A DNA stretch of 64,000 nucleotides from JAUYQR01 sp050632395 (lineage in GTDB: Bacteria > Pseudomonadota > Alphaproteobacteria > Rhodobacterales > Rhodobacteraceae). The translations under genes were made by a program, and so were the position numbers. The DNA lies in the NCBI RefSeq assembly GCF_050632395.1, contig NZ_CP192600.1, forward strand, positions 2,294,001 through 2,358,000, given 5' to 3'. Each line of letters opens with the position of its first letter. The first letter of the stretch is position 1. The notes beneath the pieces were generated by a model. It ran no database searches, was not told the origin of the DNA, and saw nothing but the letters and a program-made list of their open reading frames with translations. Below, piece by piece: positions 1 to 8,091 of this stretch.

Positions 1-8
1 GGACGGCG

Positions 9-1481
9 GTGTCGTTGGACACCGCGCGGTTCATCACGCGCAACATCCCGAATTTCGAAATCCTGAACGAAGAGGCGCTGCAGATCATCGAGTGGAACGC
101 CGAGACCGTTCTGGAGGAGATCGGCGTCAACTTCGTGGAAAATCCGGGCGCGCTGGACCTTTGGCGCGCGGCGGGGGCGGATGTGAAGGGCGAGCGGGTG
201 CATATCCCGCGCGGTCTGGCGCGGAAGCTGTGTGCGACGGCGCCCTCATCGTTCACCCAGCACGCGCGCAATCCGGAGCGCAAGGTCGAGGTCGGCGGAC
301 GCAATCTGGTGCTGGCGCCGGTCTATGGCCCACCCTTCGTGCGCGACGTGGAAGGCGGGCGGCGCTATGCGACGATTGCCGACTTCCAGAACTTCGTGAA
401 GCTGGGCTACATGTCGAAGTGGCTGCACCATTCGGGCGGCACAGTCTGCGAGCCGACTGATGTGCCGGTGAACAAGCGCCATCTGGACATGCTTCTGGCG
501 CATATGGTGCTGTCGGACAAGCCGTACATGGGGTCGGTGACCGAGCCGTCCCGCGCGGAAGATTCGGTGGCGATGTCGAAGATCCTGTTCGGCAATGATT
601 TCGTCGACCAGAACACGGTGATGACCAGCCTGATCAACATCAACTCGCCGCTGACGTTCGACGGCATCATGATGGGCGCGCTTGAGGTTTACGCCAAGGC
701 CAATCAGGCGGCCATCATCAGCCCGTTCATCGTGGGCGGAGCGATGGCGCCGGTGACGGTCGCGGGGACGCTGACGCAAGTGTTGGCCGAGGTGCTGGCG
801 GGGGTGGCCTATTCCCAGCTGGTTCGGCCCGGTGCGCCGGTGATCTTTGGCGCCTTCGTGACGTCGATCGACATGAACTCGGGCGCGCCGACGTTCGGGA
901 CGCCGGAGGCCGCGCACATCACGTATGGAGCGGGGCAGTTGGCGCGGCGGTTGAACCTGCCGTACCGGTCGGGCGGCAGTTTCTGCGGATCGAAACTGCC
1001 GGATGCGCAGGCAGCTTACGAGACGGCGAACAGCCTGAACATGGCGCTGCTGGCGGGCGTGAACTTCATGCTGCATGCCTGCGGCTGGCTGGAGGGCGGG
1101 CTGGTCAGTTCCTACGAGAAGTTCGTGATGGACGCGGACCAGCTTGGCACGCTGCATCATCTGGCCCAAGGCGTGATGATGGACACCAATGGTCAGGCGA
1201 TGGACGCGCTGCGCGAGGTCGGGCCGGGCGGGCATTTCCTTGGCTGCGAACATACGCAGGCGAACTTCAAGTCGGCGTTCTGGCGCAGCGATCTGTTCGA
1301 TTACAAGCCCTTCGAAACCTGGGCAGAGGAAGGCGCGCGCGATACGCAAGCGCTGGCGGCGGAGCGGGTGAAAAAACAGTTGGGCGATTACCAGCAACCG
1401 GCGCTGGACGAGGGCATTCACGAGGCGCTGGACGCCTATGTCGCCAAGCGCAAGGCCGAGATGCCTGACGCTTTCGTCTGA
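9..1481 (+). CDS. Trimethylamine methyltransferase (MttB/COG5598) family protein, 5' end probably outside the window
   Basis: This is a member of the MttB superfamily (TIM-barrel methyltransferases that move a methyl group from a quaternary or tertiary amine to a corrinoid protein). It aligns along its whole length with the paralogue at 49137-50669. Shared blocks include RNIP near the N-terminus, FTQHARNP, HHSGGT-CEPTD, NKRHLDM, MGSV and GQLARRLNLP. It has no in-frame amber codon, so it belongs to the non-pyrrolysine branch, where glycine betaine and related betaines are known substrates. The real substrate cannot be read from sequence. The frame is open to the left edge, and GTG at position 9 is only the first possible start. 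The paralogue has about 25 extra residues before RNIP, so the true start is probably upstream of the window. No corrinoid-binding partner gene is visible nearby. Confidence 0.85.
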   Translation: MSLDTARFITRNIPNFEILNEEALQIIEWNAETVLEEIGVNFVENPGALDLWRAAGADVKGERVHIPRGLARKLCATAPSSFTQHARNPERKVEVGGRNLVLAPVYGPPFVRDVEGGRRYATIADFQNFVKLGYMSKWLHHSGGTVCEPTDVPVNKRHLDMLLAHMVLSDKPYMGSVTEPSRAEDSVAMSKILFGNDFVDQNTVMTSLININSPLTFDGIMMGALEVYAKANQAAIISPFIVGGAMAPVTVAGTLTQVLAEVLAGVAYSQLVRPGAPVIFGAFVTSIDMNSGAPTFGTPEAAHITYGAGQLARRLNLPYRSGGSFCGSKLPDAQAAYETANSLNMALLAGVNFMLHACGWLEGGLVSSYEKFVMDADQLGTLHHLAQGVMMDTNGQAMDALREVGPGGHFLGCEHTQANFKSAFWRSDLFDYKPFETWAEEGARDTQALAAERVKKQLGDYQQPALDEGIHEALDAYVAKRKAEMPDAFV

Positions 1482-1508
1482 GGCTTTCGGATAAGGACAC
1501 GGGAAGAA

Positions 1509-1531
1509 GGGGCGGGCGACCGCCCCTTTTT
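1509..1531 (+). terminator. Rho-independent terminator after the methyltransferase gene
   Basis: A 7-bp GC stem (GGGGCGG / CCGCCCC) with a GCGA tetraloop is followed directly by five T residues. It sits 28 bp after the stop codon at 1481. It is the clearest intrinsic terminator in the left part of the window and ends the rightward transcript before the oppositely oriented DUF6477 gene. Confidence 0.9.
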
Positions 1532-1542
1532 CATATGGCGCG

Positions 1543-1827
1543 TCAGGCGGTGCCAGCGCGACGCAAAAGTTGGGCCTCGGCCAGCAGGGCGATCAGCACG
1601 TCGATGTGACGCGCCACCGAATAGCCGATGTCACCGCGCAGCCGGGTCTGTTCGAGCCTCTCCTCCTCGACCAGAAGGTTGGGGACGGTCTGTTCGGGCG
1701 AGTGGTCGCACTTCACCAGCCGGCGCAAGTCGCGATCGCGACTGTAGTCGCCCAGACCGCAGCGGGCCGCGCGCATCAACAGCCGTGGGCGCCGCAGGTT
1801 GGCGAGGATGGTGCGGAAATCAGACAT
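1543..1827 (-). CDS. DUF6477 family protein
   Basis: A 94-residue basic, helical protein whose N-terminus (MSDFRTILANLRRPRLL) and central region (GLGDYSRDRDL) match my memory of DUF6477, a short family largely restricted to Rhodobacterales. Its function is not known. I start it at the internal Met at 1827 rather than 1869, because the 14 residues before it look unlike the family. It faces the terminator at 1509-1531 and is divergent from the DUF6456 gene across an AT-rich spacer of about 190 bp. No membrane segment or signal peptide is seen. Confidence 0.7.
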   Translation of the reverse strand: MSDFRTILANLRRPRLLMRAARCGLGDYSRDRDLRRLVKCDHSPEQTVPNLLVEEERLEQTRLRGDIGYSVARHIDVLIALLAEAQLLRRAGTA

Positions 1828-2015
1828 CAGGACACTCCGTTCTATGACCGACACCCACCATGCGCGCATTCAACCCTGCGTTGCACAAACACCAATTCGA
1901 GCGCACGGAGGTTACCAAACTCTTTAGGAATTCCCGCAAATTATTAATAACGATCAGAAAGTTAACGATCAGGTAACCAATTCGACCCAAGGTTGCCCCT
2001 GTCCTTGGCTGGACA
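1828..2015. promoter_or_regulatory. AT-rich divergent intergenic region with a direct repeat
   Basis: The spacer between DUF6477 and DUF6456 is much richer in A/T than its surroundings, mainly around 1900-1990. It carries two copies of TAACGATCAG at 1948-1957 and 1963-1972, a 15-bp period. GGTTACC and GGTAACC 7-mers lie on either side. This looks like a promoter/operator region for one or both genes. No regulator is identified. Confidence 0.4.
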
Positions 2016-3167
2016 GTGCGGCAAGCAGGTGAACTGAAGAACGGAAAGAGTGCATTGCCTGACCTTACGCATCCGCGCCTGCCCGACTGGCTTCCGCCGG
2101 CTGTGCGGCTTTACCTTGACCATACCGAAGACGGATGCTCGTTCCGGGCCCTGGCAAAACGGGAGGGGCGCCATGCCTCGACCATCATGCGCCAGGTCCG
2201 CCGTTACGAGAACCGTCGCGATGATCCGCTTCTGGACGAGGCGTTGACCGCCTTTTCCCGGATGTTCGAAGCAACGAGAGCCAATCCAGCCAGGAAGGAC
2301 ACCCCGCCAATGTCAGCCCCCTTGCGCCACGCGCAGCCCACTGTCGACGACCAGGCCCTTGACCGCGAGGGGCGGCGCATCCTGCGCCGTCTGGCGGAGC
2401 CGGGCGCCGTGATGGCGATAGCGCCCGAGATGGAGAAGGCGGTGGTGCTGCGCGAGTTTCCCGATGGCCGCAACATGCGAACCGGCGTACTGGACCGGGC
2501 GGTGGCGCAGGCCTTCACGCTGAAGGACTGGATTGCCTGCCGCAAGGCGGGGCGGGTTTCGACCTATGAGATCACCGCGATCGGGCGCGCGGCGCTGAAG
2601 CGCATGATCGACGACGAGGATCGGCGCCGGCACGGCATGGCCGAAGCCCCGGCGAGTTTTGCGGACCAGCATCGCACGTGGGGCGAGCGGAGCGTGGTGG
2701 AGGACGGGGTGCGGCGGCGGGTGCGCTACAATCTGGCGGAAAGCCCGATCGGGGTGCTGGGTCGGCGGCGCGACAAGGACGGCAAGCCGTTCCTCGAGGC
2801 GGAGTTGGTCGAGGCAGGCGAACGGCTGCGCGAGGATTTCGAACTGGCGCAGATGGGGCCAAGGGTGGCGCAGAACTGGGACCGGTTTCTGACAGGGGCG
2901 GACCGGGGCGGGATGCAGGCGGACAGTGGCTTGGCGGAAGGGCCGTCGCAGGCGCGCACGCGGGTGGCGGCGGCGTTGCGGGACCTTGGGCCGGGGCTTG
3001 GCGATGTGGCGCTGCGCTGCTGCTGTTTTCTGGAAGGGCTTGAGATCGCCGAAAAGCGGCTGGGCTGGGCGGCACGGTCGGGCAAGATCGTGCTGCGCAT
3101 AGCGTTGCAACGTCTGCGCCGGCACTATGACGAGACCTATGGCCGGTCGGGGCCGCTGATCGGCTGA
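2016..3167 (+). CDS. DUF6456 domain-containing, HTH-like protein
   Basis: About 383 residues. The N-terminal part (roughly residues 25-80) contains a helix-turn-helix-like stretch (CSFRALAKREGRHASTIMRQVRR) split here as SFRALAKREG and HASTIMRQVRRYENRRDD. This suggests DNA binding. The C-terminal part (about residues 240-380) matches my memory of DUF6456, an alphaproteobacterial domain of unknown role. The start is uncertain. GTG at 2016 opens the frame, but TTG at 2055 has a better upstream purine run (GGAAAGAG at 2043-2050) and gives an N-terminus (PDLTHPRLPDWLP) that resembles relatives. A role as a transcription factor is inference. Confidence 0.7.
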   Translation: MRQAGELKNGKSALPDLTHPRLPDWLPPAVRLYLDHTEDGCSFRALAKREGRHASTIMRQVRRYENRRDDPLLDEALTAFSRMFEATRANPARKDTPPMSAPLRHAQPTVDDQALDREGRRILRRLAEPGAVMAIAPEMEKAVVLREFPDGRNMRTGVLDRAVAQAFTLKDWIACRKAGRVSTYEITAIGRAALKRMIDDEDRRRHGMAEAPASFADQHRTWGERSVVEDGVRRRVRYNLAESPIGVLGRRRDKDGKPFLEAELVEAGERLREDFELAQMGPRVAQNWDRFLTGADRGGMQADSGLAEGPSQARTRVAAALRDLGPGLGDVALRCCCFLEGLEIAEKRLGWAARSGKIVLRIALQRLRRHYDETYGRSGPLIG

Positions 3168-3170
3168 GGT

Positions 3171-3731
3171 TCAGGCGGAAAGGCCGCGCAGCATCAGCGC
3201 GGCCGACACGACGGCAAGCCACACCGCCGCAAGGCGGCGCAGGAGCGGTAGGGCCCGCGCATCGCCCTTGGCAACAAGTGCGCCCGCGCCGGCCCATCCT
3301 GCTGCCACCAGCACGACCGAGGCGACGAAGATCGCGAGGTTCAGCGCTGCAGTCGCGCCGGGCAAAAGGACCAGGCCGAAGATCAGCGCCTTGGGGTTCA
3401 GAAGGGTGGTGATGCAGACGAGGCGTGGCGTCACCACCGCCGCGCTCAGCGTGGTCTGCGACGGGCGGATCAGACGAACCGCCAGCACCGCGACCCAGAT
3501 GCCGGCCAGAACGGTGATCAGCGGTTCGACCGACGGATAGCGCCCCAGAAGCGCGGTGCCGATCAGCATCAGCGGGATCACCCCGGTCAGATAGCCAGCA
3601 AGTTCGGCCGGAATCAGCCTGAGGCTGGGCCACCAGCCACGTTCGGTTCCGGCAAGGAAGAGCAGCGTGTTGGTCGGCCCCGGCGTGACCAGAAGCACAA
3701 GAACGGCAAGGGCGGTTTCGGCAGGCGACAT
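3171..3731 (-). CDS. LysE family translocator
   Basis: A 186-residue membrane protein with about five or six hydrophobic segments and the typical LysE/RhtB N-terminus, in which a first helix is followed by the PGPTNTLLFLAG motif. Members export amino acids or related small molecules across the inner membrane. Substrates cannot be predicted from sequence. I chose the internal ATG at 3731 (MSPAETALAVL) because the 30 residues upstream are polar and not family-like. It is convergent with the DUF6456 gene, with the two stops only a few bases apart. An FNR-like box and a long inverted repeat lie just upstream. Confidence 0.85.
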   Translation of the reverse strand: MSPAETALAVLVLLVTPGPTNTLLFLAGTERGWWPSLRLIPAELAGYLTGVIPLMLIGTALLGRYPSVEPLITVLAGIWVAVLAVRLIRPSQTTLSAAVVTPRLVCITTLLNPKALIFGLVLLPGATAALNLAIFVASVVLVAAGWAGAGALVAKGDARALPLLRRLAAVWLAVVSAALMLRGLSA

Positions 3732-3786
3732 CGGCTGGTTCCCCGGATTTGTCGGTCTGTCTACAGCGGTCGCCGGAGGGACCACC

Positions 3787-3830
3787 CTGATCTGCGTCAA
3801 GCGGGATGCAGCACTGTGCATCCCGCTTGA
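3787..3830. promoter_or_regulatory. FNR-like box overlapping a 14-bp perfect inverted repeat
   Basis: Positions 3797-3810 and 3817-3830 form a perfect 14-bp inverted repeat around the 6-nt loop GCACTG, just after the aquaporin stop codon and upstream of lysE. No T-run follows on either strand, so it is not a classical terminator. CTGATCTGCGTCAA at 3787-3800 differs by one base from the TTGAT-N4-GTCAA form of an FnrL/FNR box, and its right half overlaps the stem. The repeat may act as a transcript 3'-end stabiliser, an operator, or both. Confidence 0.45.
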
Positions 3831-3840
3831 CCCTGTTGCC

Positions 3841-4524
3841 TCAGTCGGCGCGGGTCAGGCCGGCGCGGTGGACAGCGCCTGCCAGAACGCCACCCAGCAA
3901 GGGTGCCGCGATGAACACCCACAGATGCGAAAGCGAGTTGCCGCCGACAAAGACGGCCGGTCCGATCGAGCGCGCCGGGTTTACCGAAACGCCGGTCACG
4001 TTGATGCCGACTAGGTGGATCGCGCAGAGGGTCAGGCCGATGGCAAGACCGGCAAAGCCGGGGGTCGAACCCTTTCCGGTGGCGCCAAGGATCACGGTGA
4101 CGAAGATGAAGGTCATCACCACCTCGAACACCAGTGCCGAGGTCAGCGAATACTCGCCCAGATAGCCAGCACCGTAACCGTTTGCGCCAAGGCCATTGGT
4201 TTCCAGCGAATAGCCCGCAGTGCCCGATGCGATCAGGTAAAGCACCCCGGCTCCGAGGATGGCGCCGATCACCTGCGCCACGGCGTAGCCTGCGAATTCA
4301 CCGAAAGTCATGCGCCCTGCGGCGACCATGCCAAGCGACACCGCCGGGTTGAGATGTGCGCCCGAGATCGCGCCGATACCGTAGGCCGCCGCGACGATGG
4401 CGAGGCCGAAGGCGAGGCTGATCCCGAGCATCCCCACCTGGGGGCCCATCAAGACCGCCGTTCCGCACCCGAACAGGACGAGGATCGCGGTTCCCAATCC
4501 CTCGGCCAATAGTTTCTTCTGCAT
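3841..4524 (-). CDS. aqpZ: Aquaporin Z-type MIP channel
   Basis: A 227-residue channel protein of the usual AqpZ length. It has six hydrophobic helices and both Asn-Pro-Ala boxes, HLNPAVS near residue 60 and SVNPARS near residue 182. Known AqpZ proteins conduct water across the inner membrane. The selectivity-filter residues look like those of water channels rather than glycerol facilitators, but I judge this only by overall similarity. The start at 4524 (MQKKLLAEGLG) has a good ribosome binding site, GAGGGAAC, just upstream. The much longer open frame to 4980 runs antisense into lipA and is not real. It is divergent from lipA. Confidence 0.95.
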   Translation of the reverse strand: MQKKLLAEGLGTAILVLFGCGTAVLMGPQVGMLGISLAFGLAIVAAAYGIGAISGAHLNPAVSLGMVAAGRMTFGEFAGYAVAQVIGAILGAGVLYLIASGTAGYSLETNGLGANGYGAGYLGEYSLTSALVFEVVMTFIFVTVILGATGKGSTPGFAGLAIGLTLCAIHLVGINVTGVSVNPARSIGPAVFVGGNSLSHLWVFIAAPLLGGVLAGAVHRAGLTRAD

Positions 4525-4656
4525 GTTCTGTTCCCTCATATGCCTGATCGGCATGTTTTTCCCTTGGCGCGGAAAGGCAGCGGTCTTCCGCCGGTTGCCT
4601 TCGCCGCCCGGGGAACTTACATAGGAAGAAGCGTCGGCGTTAAGGGGAATTTTGCT

Positions 4657-5607
4657 GTGCGAGATTTGAAGTTGCCCGAAGGTCGCCACCCTGAGAAGGC
4701 CCATCGGGCCGATAATGCCCAGCCGAAAAAGCCGGATTGGATCCGCGTTCGCGCCCCGACATCGGAAGGATACAAGCGTACCCGCGACATCCTGCGCGAG
4801 AAAAAGCTGGTCACGGTGTGTGAAGAGGCCGGCTGTCCCAACGTGGGAGAGTGCTGGAGCCAAGGCCACGCCACCATGATGATCATGGGCGAGATCTGCA
4901 CGCGTGGTTGCACGTTTTGCAACGTCGCGACCGGAAAACCACAGACTCTGGATGCGTTTGAGCCGGGTCGCGTGGCCCATGCGGTGGCCGAGCTTGGGCT
5001 AAACCACGTGGTTGTCACCAGCGTTGACCGCGATGATTTGGCCGACGGCGGGGCGGACCATTTCGCCCAGACGATCCGCGCCATCCGGCATCGGCGCCCG
5101 GAAACCACGATCGAGGTGCTGATCCCCGATTTCCTGAAATGCGGACCTGAAGCGCTGGAGGCTGTGGTGGCCGCGCGCCCGGACGTGCTGAACCACAACC
5201 TTGAAACCGTGCCGGGGCTTTACCCGGAGGTGCGCCCCGGCGCGCGGTATTTCCACAGCCTGCGGCTGTTACAGCGGGTCAAGGAACTGGACCCGACGAT
5301 GTTCACCAAGTCGGGCATCATGGTGGGCTTAGGCGAGGACCGGCAGTCGGTGTTACAGGTGATGGACGACATGCGTGCGGCGGACGTCGATTTCCTGACC
5401 ATCGGTCAGTATCTGCAACCCACGCCAAAGCATCACCGGGTAGCCCGCTTCGTGACCCCGGATGAGTTCAAGGGCTATGAGACGGCCGCCTATGGAAAAG
5501 GCTTCCTGATGGTTTCGGCCACGCCATTGACTCGGTCCAGCTATCACGCTGGCGACGATTTTGCGCAACTGCGGGCCGCTCGGCTGGAACGGCTGGGTCG
5601 GGTCTGA
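4657..5607 (+). CDS. lipA: Lipoyl synthase
   Basis: A 316-residue radical SAM enzyme that inserts two sulfur atoms into the octanoyl chain on lipoyl domains (2-oxoacid dehydrogenases, glycine cleavage H protein). Both iron-sulfur cluster motifs are present: the LipA-specific CEEAGCPNVGEC and the radical SAM CTRGCTFC. The C-terminal RSSYHAG region supplies the conserved RSSY serine. I start it at GTG 4657 (MRDLKLPE), with AAGGGGAA seven bases upstream, which matches other Rhodobacterales LipA N-termini. The frame extends upstream to 4540 but that part is not family-like. It appears to be a single-gene unit, and it is divergent from aqpZ. Confidence 0.97.
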   Translation: MRDLKLPEGRHPEKAHRADNAQPKKPDWIRVRAPTSEGYKRTRDILREKKLVTVCEEAGCPNVGECWSQGHATMMIMGEICTRGCTFCNVATGKPQTLDAFEPGRVAHAVAELGLNHVVVTSVDRDDLADGGADHFAQTIRAIRHRRPETTIEVLIPDFLKCGPEALEAVVAARPDVLNHNLETVPGLYPEVRPGARYFHSLRLLQRVKELDPTMFTKSGIMVGLGEDRQSVLQVMDDMRAADVDFLTIGQYLQPTPKHHRVARFVTPDEFKGYETAAYGKGFLMVSATPLTRSSYHAGDDFAQLRAARLERLGRV

Positions 5608-5649
5608 CAAGAGTTTGCCCCGCCTGATGGGTCAGGCGGGGCGTTAGGC

Positions 5650-6114
5650 TTATTCTTCGGGCTGGCGATATGCCTTGTGGCAGGCGCTGCACGCGGCGCC
5701 GACCTGACCCATCCCGGCTTTCAGGCCTTCAACATCGGTCGCGGACGCAACTTTAAGGGCTGCGGCCGCCGTGTTCAGGTCGGTGATCTTTGCCAGAAAA
5801 TCGTCTTGCGTGGCCCAGATCGCGGGCAGCGCGAAGCTGTCGGTCGCTGCCTGATATTCGGACCCGGCAGGGAACTGGTCCATGCTGAGGACAGAGGCGA
5901 TGGCGGCGACGTTGCTGGCCGCCCGGCCGGCGATGGCGGCGTCATAGGCAGCTTCGCCCTTGGCCATGCTGCCAAGTTTGCCCATGTCCGTCGCCATTTG
6001 CAGCATCAGGCCGTGGCGCATTTCGACGGCATCGGCAAAGGGGTCTTCCGCTTGCGCAACCGCGCTGAATGCAAGTGCCGATAGCGTGGCAGCCAGAAGA
6101 ATGGTCTTTCTCAT
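5650..6114 (-). CDS. Cytochrome c' / c554-type class II cytochrome c
   Basis: A 154-residue exported haem protein. Residues 1-21 (MRKTILLAATLSALAFSAVA) form a Sec signal peptide. The mature part is a four-helix-bundle type sequence with a single CSACH haem site close to the C-terminus (followed by KAYR), the hallmark of class II cytochromes. Members bind NO or carry electrons in the periplasm. The gene follows a diheme cytochrome gene on the same strand about 125 bp downstream. A comparable pair, cycF and cycG, is known from Rhodobacter sphaeroides, and this locus is probably its counterpart. The start at 6114 is chosen for the signal peptide. Confidence 0.9.
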   Translation of the reverse strand: MRKTILLAATLSALAFSAVAQAEDPFADAVEMRHGLMLQMATDMGKLGSMAKGEAAYDAAIAGRAASNVAAIASVLSMDQFPAGSEYQAATDSFALPAIWATQDDFLAKITDLNTAAAALKVASATDVEGLKAGMGQVGAACSACHKAYRQPEE

Positions 6115-6239
6115 CAACGGTCTCCTTCGGAGAGTTCCGGGTTTCAGTCCGGCCACTCCACCAGAAGGCGATGAAGGCGGCCATAGTATTCGCATAGTAT
6201 TTGGGGCGCCTATGCCAAAGGTTTATTACAATTCCGGCG

Positions 6240-7127
6240 TCATTCCGCCGCTGGCACCGACTTCAGATACTCGGCCACCGCCTGCCTGTCACCTTCGGGC
6301 AGGCGGGCCATGTTCTCCACCACATGCGCCATGTGGCCGCCGACAGAATCGTATTCCGGGGTGAAGCCGGTCGTCAGATACTGCACGATGTCTGCCGCCG
6401 ACCATGTCAGTTTGGCCGGGGTGATGTTGGGGATTTTGCCGTTGCCCGACGGGTTGGGGGCACCGGCCAGCCATCGCGTCTTGTCAAGCCCTCCAAGGGC
6501 ATTGCGCGGGGTGTGGCATTCGCCGCAATGGGCCAGCGCCTCGGCGATATAGCGGCCACGGTCGGCGGTCGGCGTAAGGTTGCCCGGCAGCGCCCAGTCG
6601 TTGTTGACGAACATCAGCTTCCATAACCCGATAACGGCGCGCTGCGAATACGGAAAGCCGAGCTCATGCGGTTGGCTGGGGGTCGGGTCGGCGGGAAGGG
6701 TCTTCATGAAGGTATAAAGATCGACGACATCCTGCATCTGCATCTTGGCATAGGAGGCGTAAGGCAGAGCGGGATACAGATGTTCGCCTTCCGGACTGAC
6801 GCCGCGGGTGACGGCGTTCGCAAGATCGAGCGCCGACCATTTGCCGATGCCGTGTTCAGGGTCCTGGCTGATGTTCGGCGCGATGAAGGTGCCGAAATCG
6901 GACGGAAAGCGCTGGCCGCCGCTGAGCACCAGTTCGGCGTCGCCTTCGGCCTTTTCGGCCATGTGGCAACTGGCGCAGCCTGCGGCCCAGAACACCGCCT
7001 CGCCGCGCGTGGCATCGCCGGTTAGGCCGTCAACCGCACTGGCGGCCAAGGGGGCAGGTCGGGCCAGAACCCACAGGCCACCGGCCGCGATCACGCCCAA
7101 CGCAATGAGCCAACGCAAGATCCGCAT
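6240..7127 (-). CDS. Membrane-anchored diheme cytochrome c (CycG-like)
   Basis: A 295-residue protein with an N-terminal hydrophobic segment (MRILRWLIALGVIAAGGLWV) that probably stays as a membrane anchor. Two class I cytochrome c domains follow, each with one haem site: CASCH near residue 50 and CGECH near residue 200. This two-domain layout is seen in CycG and in cytochrome subunits of alcohol and gluconate dehydrogenases. No dehydrogenase gene is adjacent, so an electron-transfer role with the neighbouring class II cytochrome is the best reading. The start at 7127 has GGAGG seven bases upstream. Confidence 0.9.
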   Translation of the reverse strand: MRILRWLIALGVIAAGGLWVLARPAPLAASAVDGLTGDATRGEAVFWAAGCASCHMAEKAEGDAELVLSGGQRFPSDFGTFIAPNISQDPEHGIGKWSALDLANAVTRGVSPEGEHLYPALPYASYAKMQMQDVVDLYTFMKTLPADPTPSQPHELGFPYSQRAVIGLWKLMFVNNDWALPGNLTPTADRGRYIAEALAHCGECHTPRNALGGLDKTRWLAGAPNPSGNGKIPNITPAKLTWSAADIVQYLTTGFTPEYDSVGGHMAHVVENMARLPEGDRQAVAEYLKSVPAAE

Positions 7128-7163
7128 CAAGAAGCCTCCGGGCGCCACATTTGCGCGACCCTA

Positions 7164-7177
7164 ACCGGTGCACCGGT
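7164..7177. promoter_or_regulatory. Perfect 14-bp palindrome upstream of the cytochrome pair
   Basis: ACCGGTGCACCGGT is a perfect palindrome centred between 7170 and 7171, 37 bp upstream of the diheme cytochrome start codon. That is a typical place for an operator or for a hairpin in the leader. It also lies just after the stop codon of the small gene at 7187-7363. No regulator is assigned. Confidence 0.45.
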
Positions 7178-7186
7178 GGTGTCCAG

Positions 7187-7363
7187 TCACGGTTTCGAGG
7201 TCATGCGATTGACCGCCAGCCATTCCGGCCATCCGAAGGCCCATTCGTAGCCGGCGACAAGAAGGCAAAGCGCGACCACGACAAACACCAGTTTCACCCG
7301 GTCTTCCGACGGCGGGTTCTGCGCCCAGCGTTTGGCGCGCACCAGCCACGGGATAATGTTCAT
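7187..7363 (-). CDS. Small single-pass membrane protein, 58 residues
   Basis: This short gene starts with ATG at 7363 and overlaps the hpt stop codon in an ATGA arrangement, so it is probably translationally coupled to hpt. The product begins MNIIPWLVRAKRWAQNP, has one hydrophobic helix (about residues 24-38, VKLVFVVVALCLLVAG) and ends with a Trp-rich segment (WAFGWPEWLAV). I do not recognise a named family. The tight coupling, the codon use and the single clean membrane helix make it a likely real gene. The function is unknown. Confidence 0.65.
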   Translation of the reverse strand: MNIIPWLVRAKRWAQNPPSEDRVKLVFVVVALCLLVAGYEWAFGWPEWLAVNRMTSKP

Positions 7364-7923
7364 TCGGCCGCCTCGTCCTTGACCGCGTCCACGAAGCGGA
7401 CCTTGCCGATGTAGGGCAGGTTGCGGTTGCGCTGCGCAAAGTCGATGCCATAGCCGACCACGAATTCATCGGGGATCTCGAAACCCGTCCAGGTGGCCTT
7501 GATCGGCACCTCGCGGCGCGACGGTTTGTCGAGAAGCGCGCAAACCTCCAGCCGCTTTGGTTCGCGCGAAAGCAGGAGGTGCTTGACGTGGTGCAGCGTG
7601 AAGCCGGTATCGACGATATCTTCCACCACCAGCACGTCGCGGCCCGCGATTTCGCCGCGCAGGTCTTTCAGGATGCGCACCTCGCGGCTGGAATGCATCG
7701 CGTCGCCGTAGCTGGATGCTTCAAGGAAATCGACCTCCACGGGCAGGTCGATTTCGCGCACGAGGTCGGCGATGAACACGAACGATCCGCGCAGCAGGCC
7801 CACGACGATCAGCTTGTCGGTGCCGGCGTAATGCGTGGTGATTTCGCGCGCCAGCGTTTCAACCCGCGCGGCGATCGACTTGGCGCTGATCATCTGGTCG
7901 ATCACATAGGGCCGGTCGGGCAT
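7360..7923 (-). CDS. hpt: Hypoxanthine phosphoribosyltransferase
   Basis: A 187-residue type I phosphoribosyltransferase that converts hypoxanthine (and usually guanine) plus PRPP to IMP or GMP in purine salvage. The PRPP loop is VLVVEDIVDTGFTL (about residues 98-111). LRGSFVFIADL near residue 44 and the C-terminal DEFVVGYGIDFAQRNRNLPYIG match the Hpt family. The start at 7923 (MPDRPYVIDQM) is chosen because the open frame upstream runs antisense into the next gene. It overlaps the 58-residue membrane protein gene by 4 bp. Confidence 0.95.
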   Translation of the reverse strand: MPDRPYVIDQMISAKSIAARVETLAREITTHYAGTDKLIVVGLLRGSFVFIADLVREIDLPVEVDFLEASSYGDAMHSSREVRILKDLRGEIAGRDVLVVEDIVDTGFTLHHVKHLLLSREPKRLEVCALLDKPSRREVPIKATWTGFEIPDEFVVGYGIDFAQRNRNLPYIGKVRFVDAVKDEAAE

Positions 7924-8091
7924 CTGGCTTTCCCCTGCTTGGTTCCACAGTCCTAACGACATTCCGCCCGCGTTTCGAGAGGGCGCGTTCGATTTACCCC
8001 GATGGGGCGGAAAAGGGTGACATCTCGGCGCAGGGTGCTTGACCCCTGCAGCGTGACGGGTGACATGGGGGAAAACCCCTGTGCCGTGCCG

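Noticed and set aside
246..1421. 391-codon open frame on the minus strand
   Set aside because: It is antisense to the methyltransferase gene, rich in Arg, His and Pro, and results from strong G/C third-position bias.
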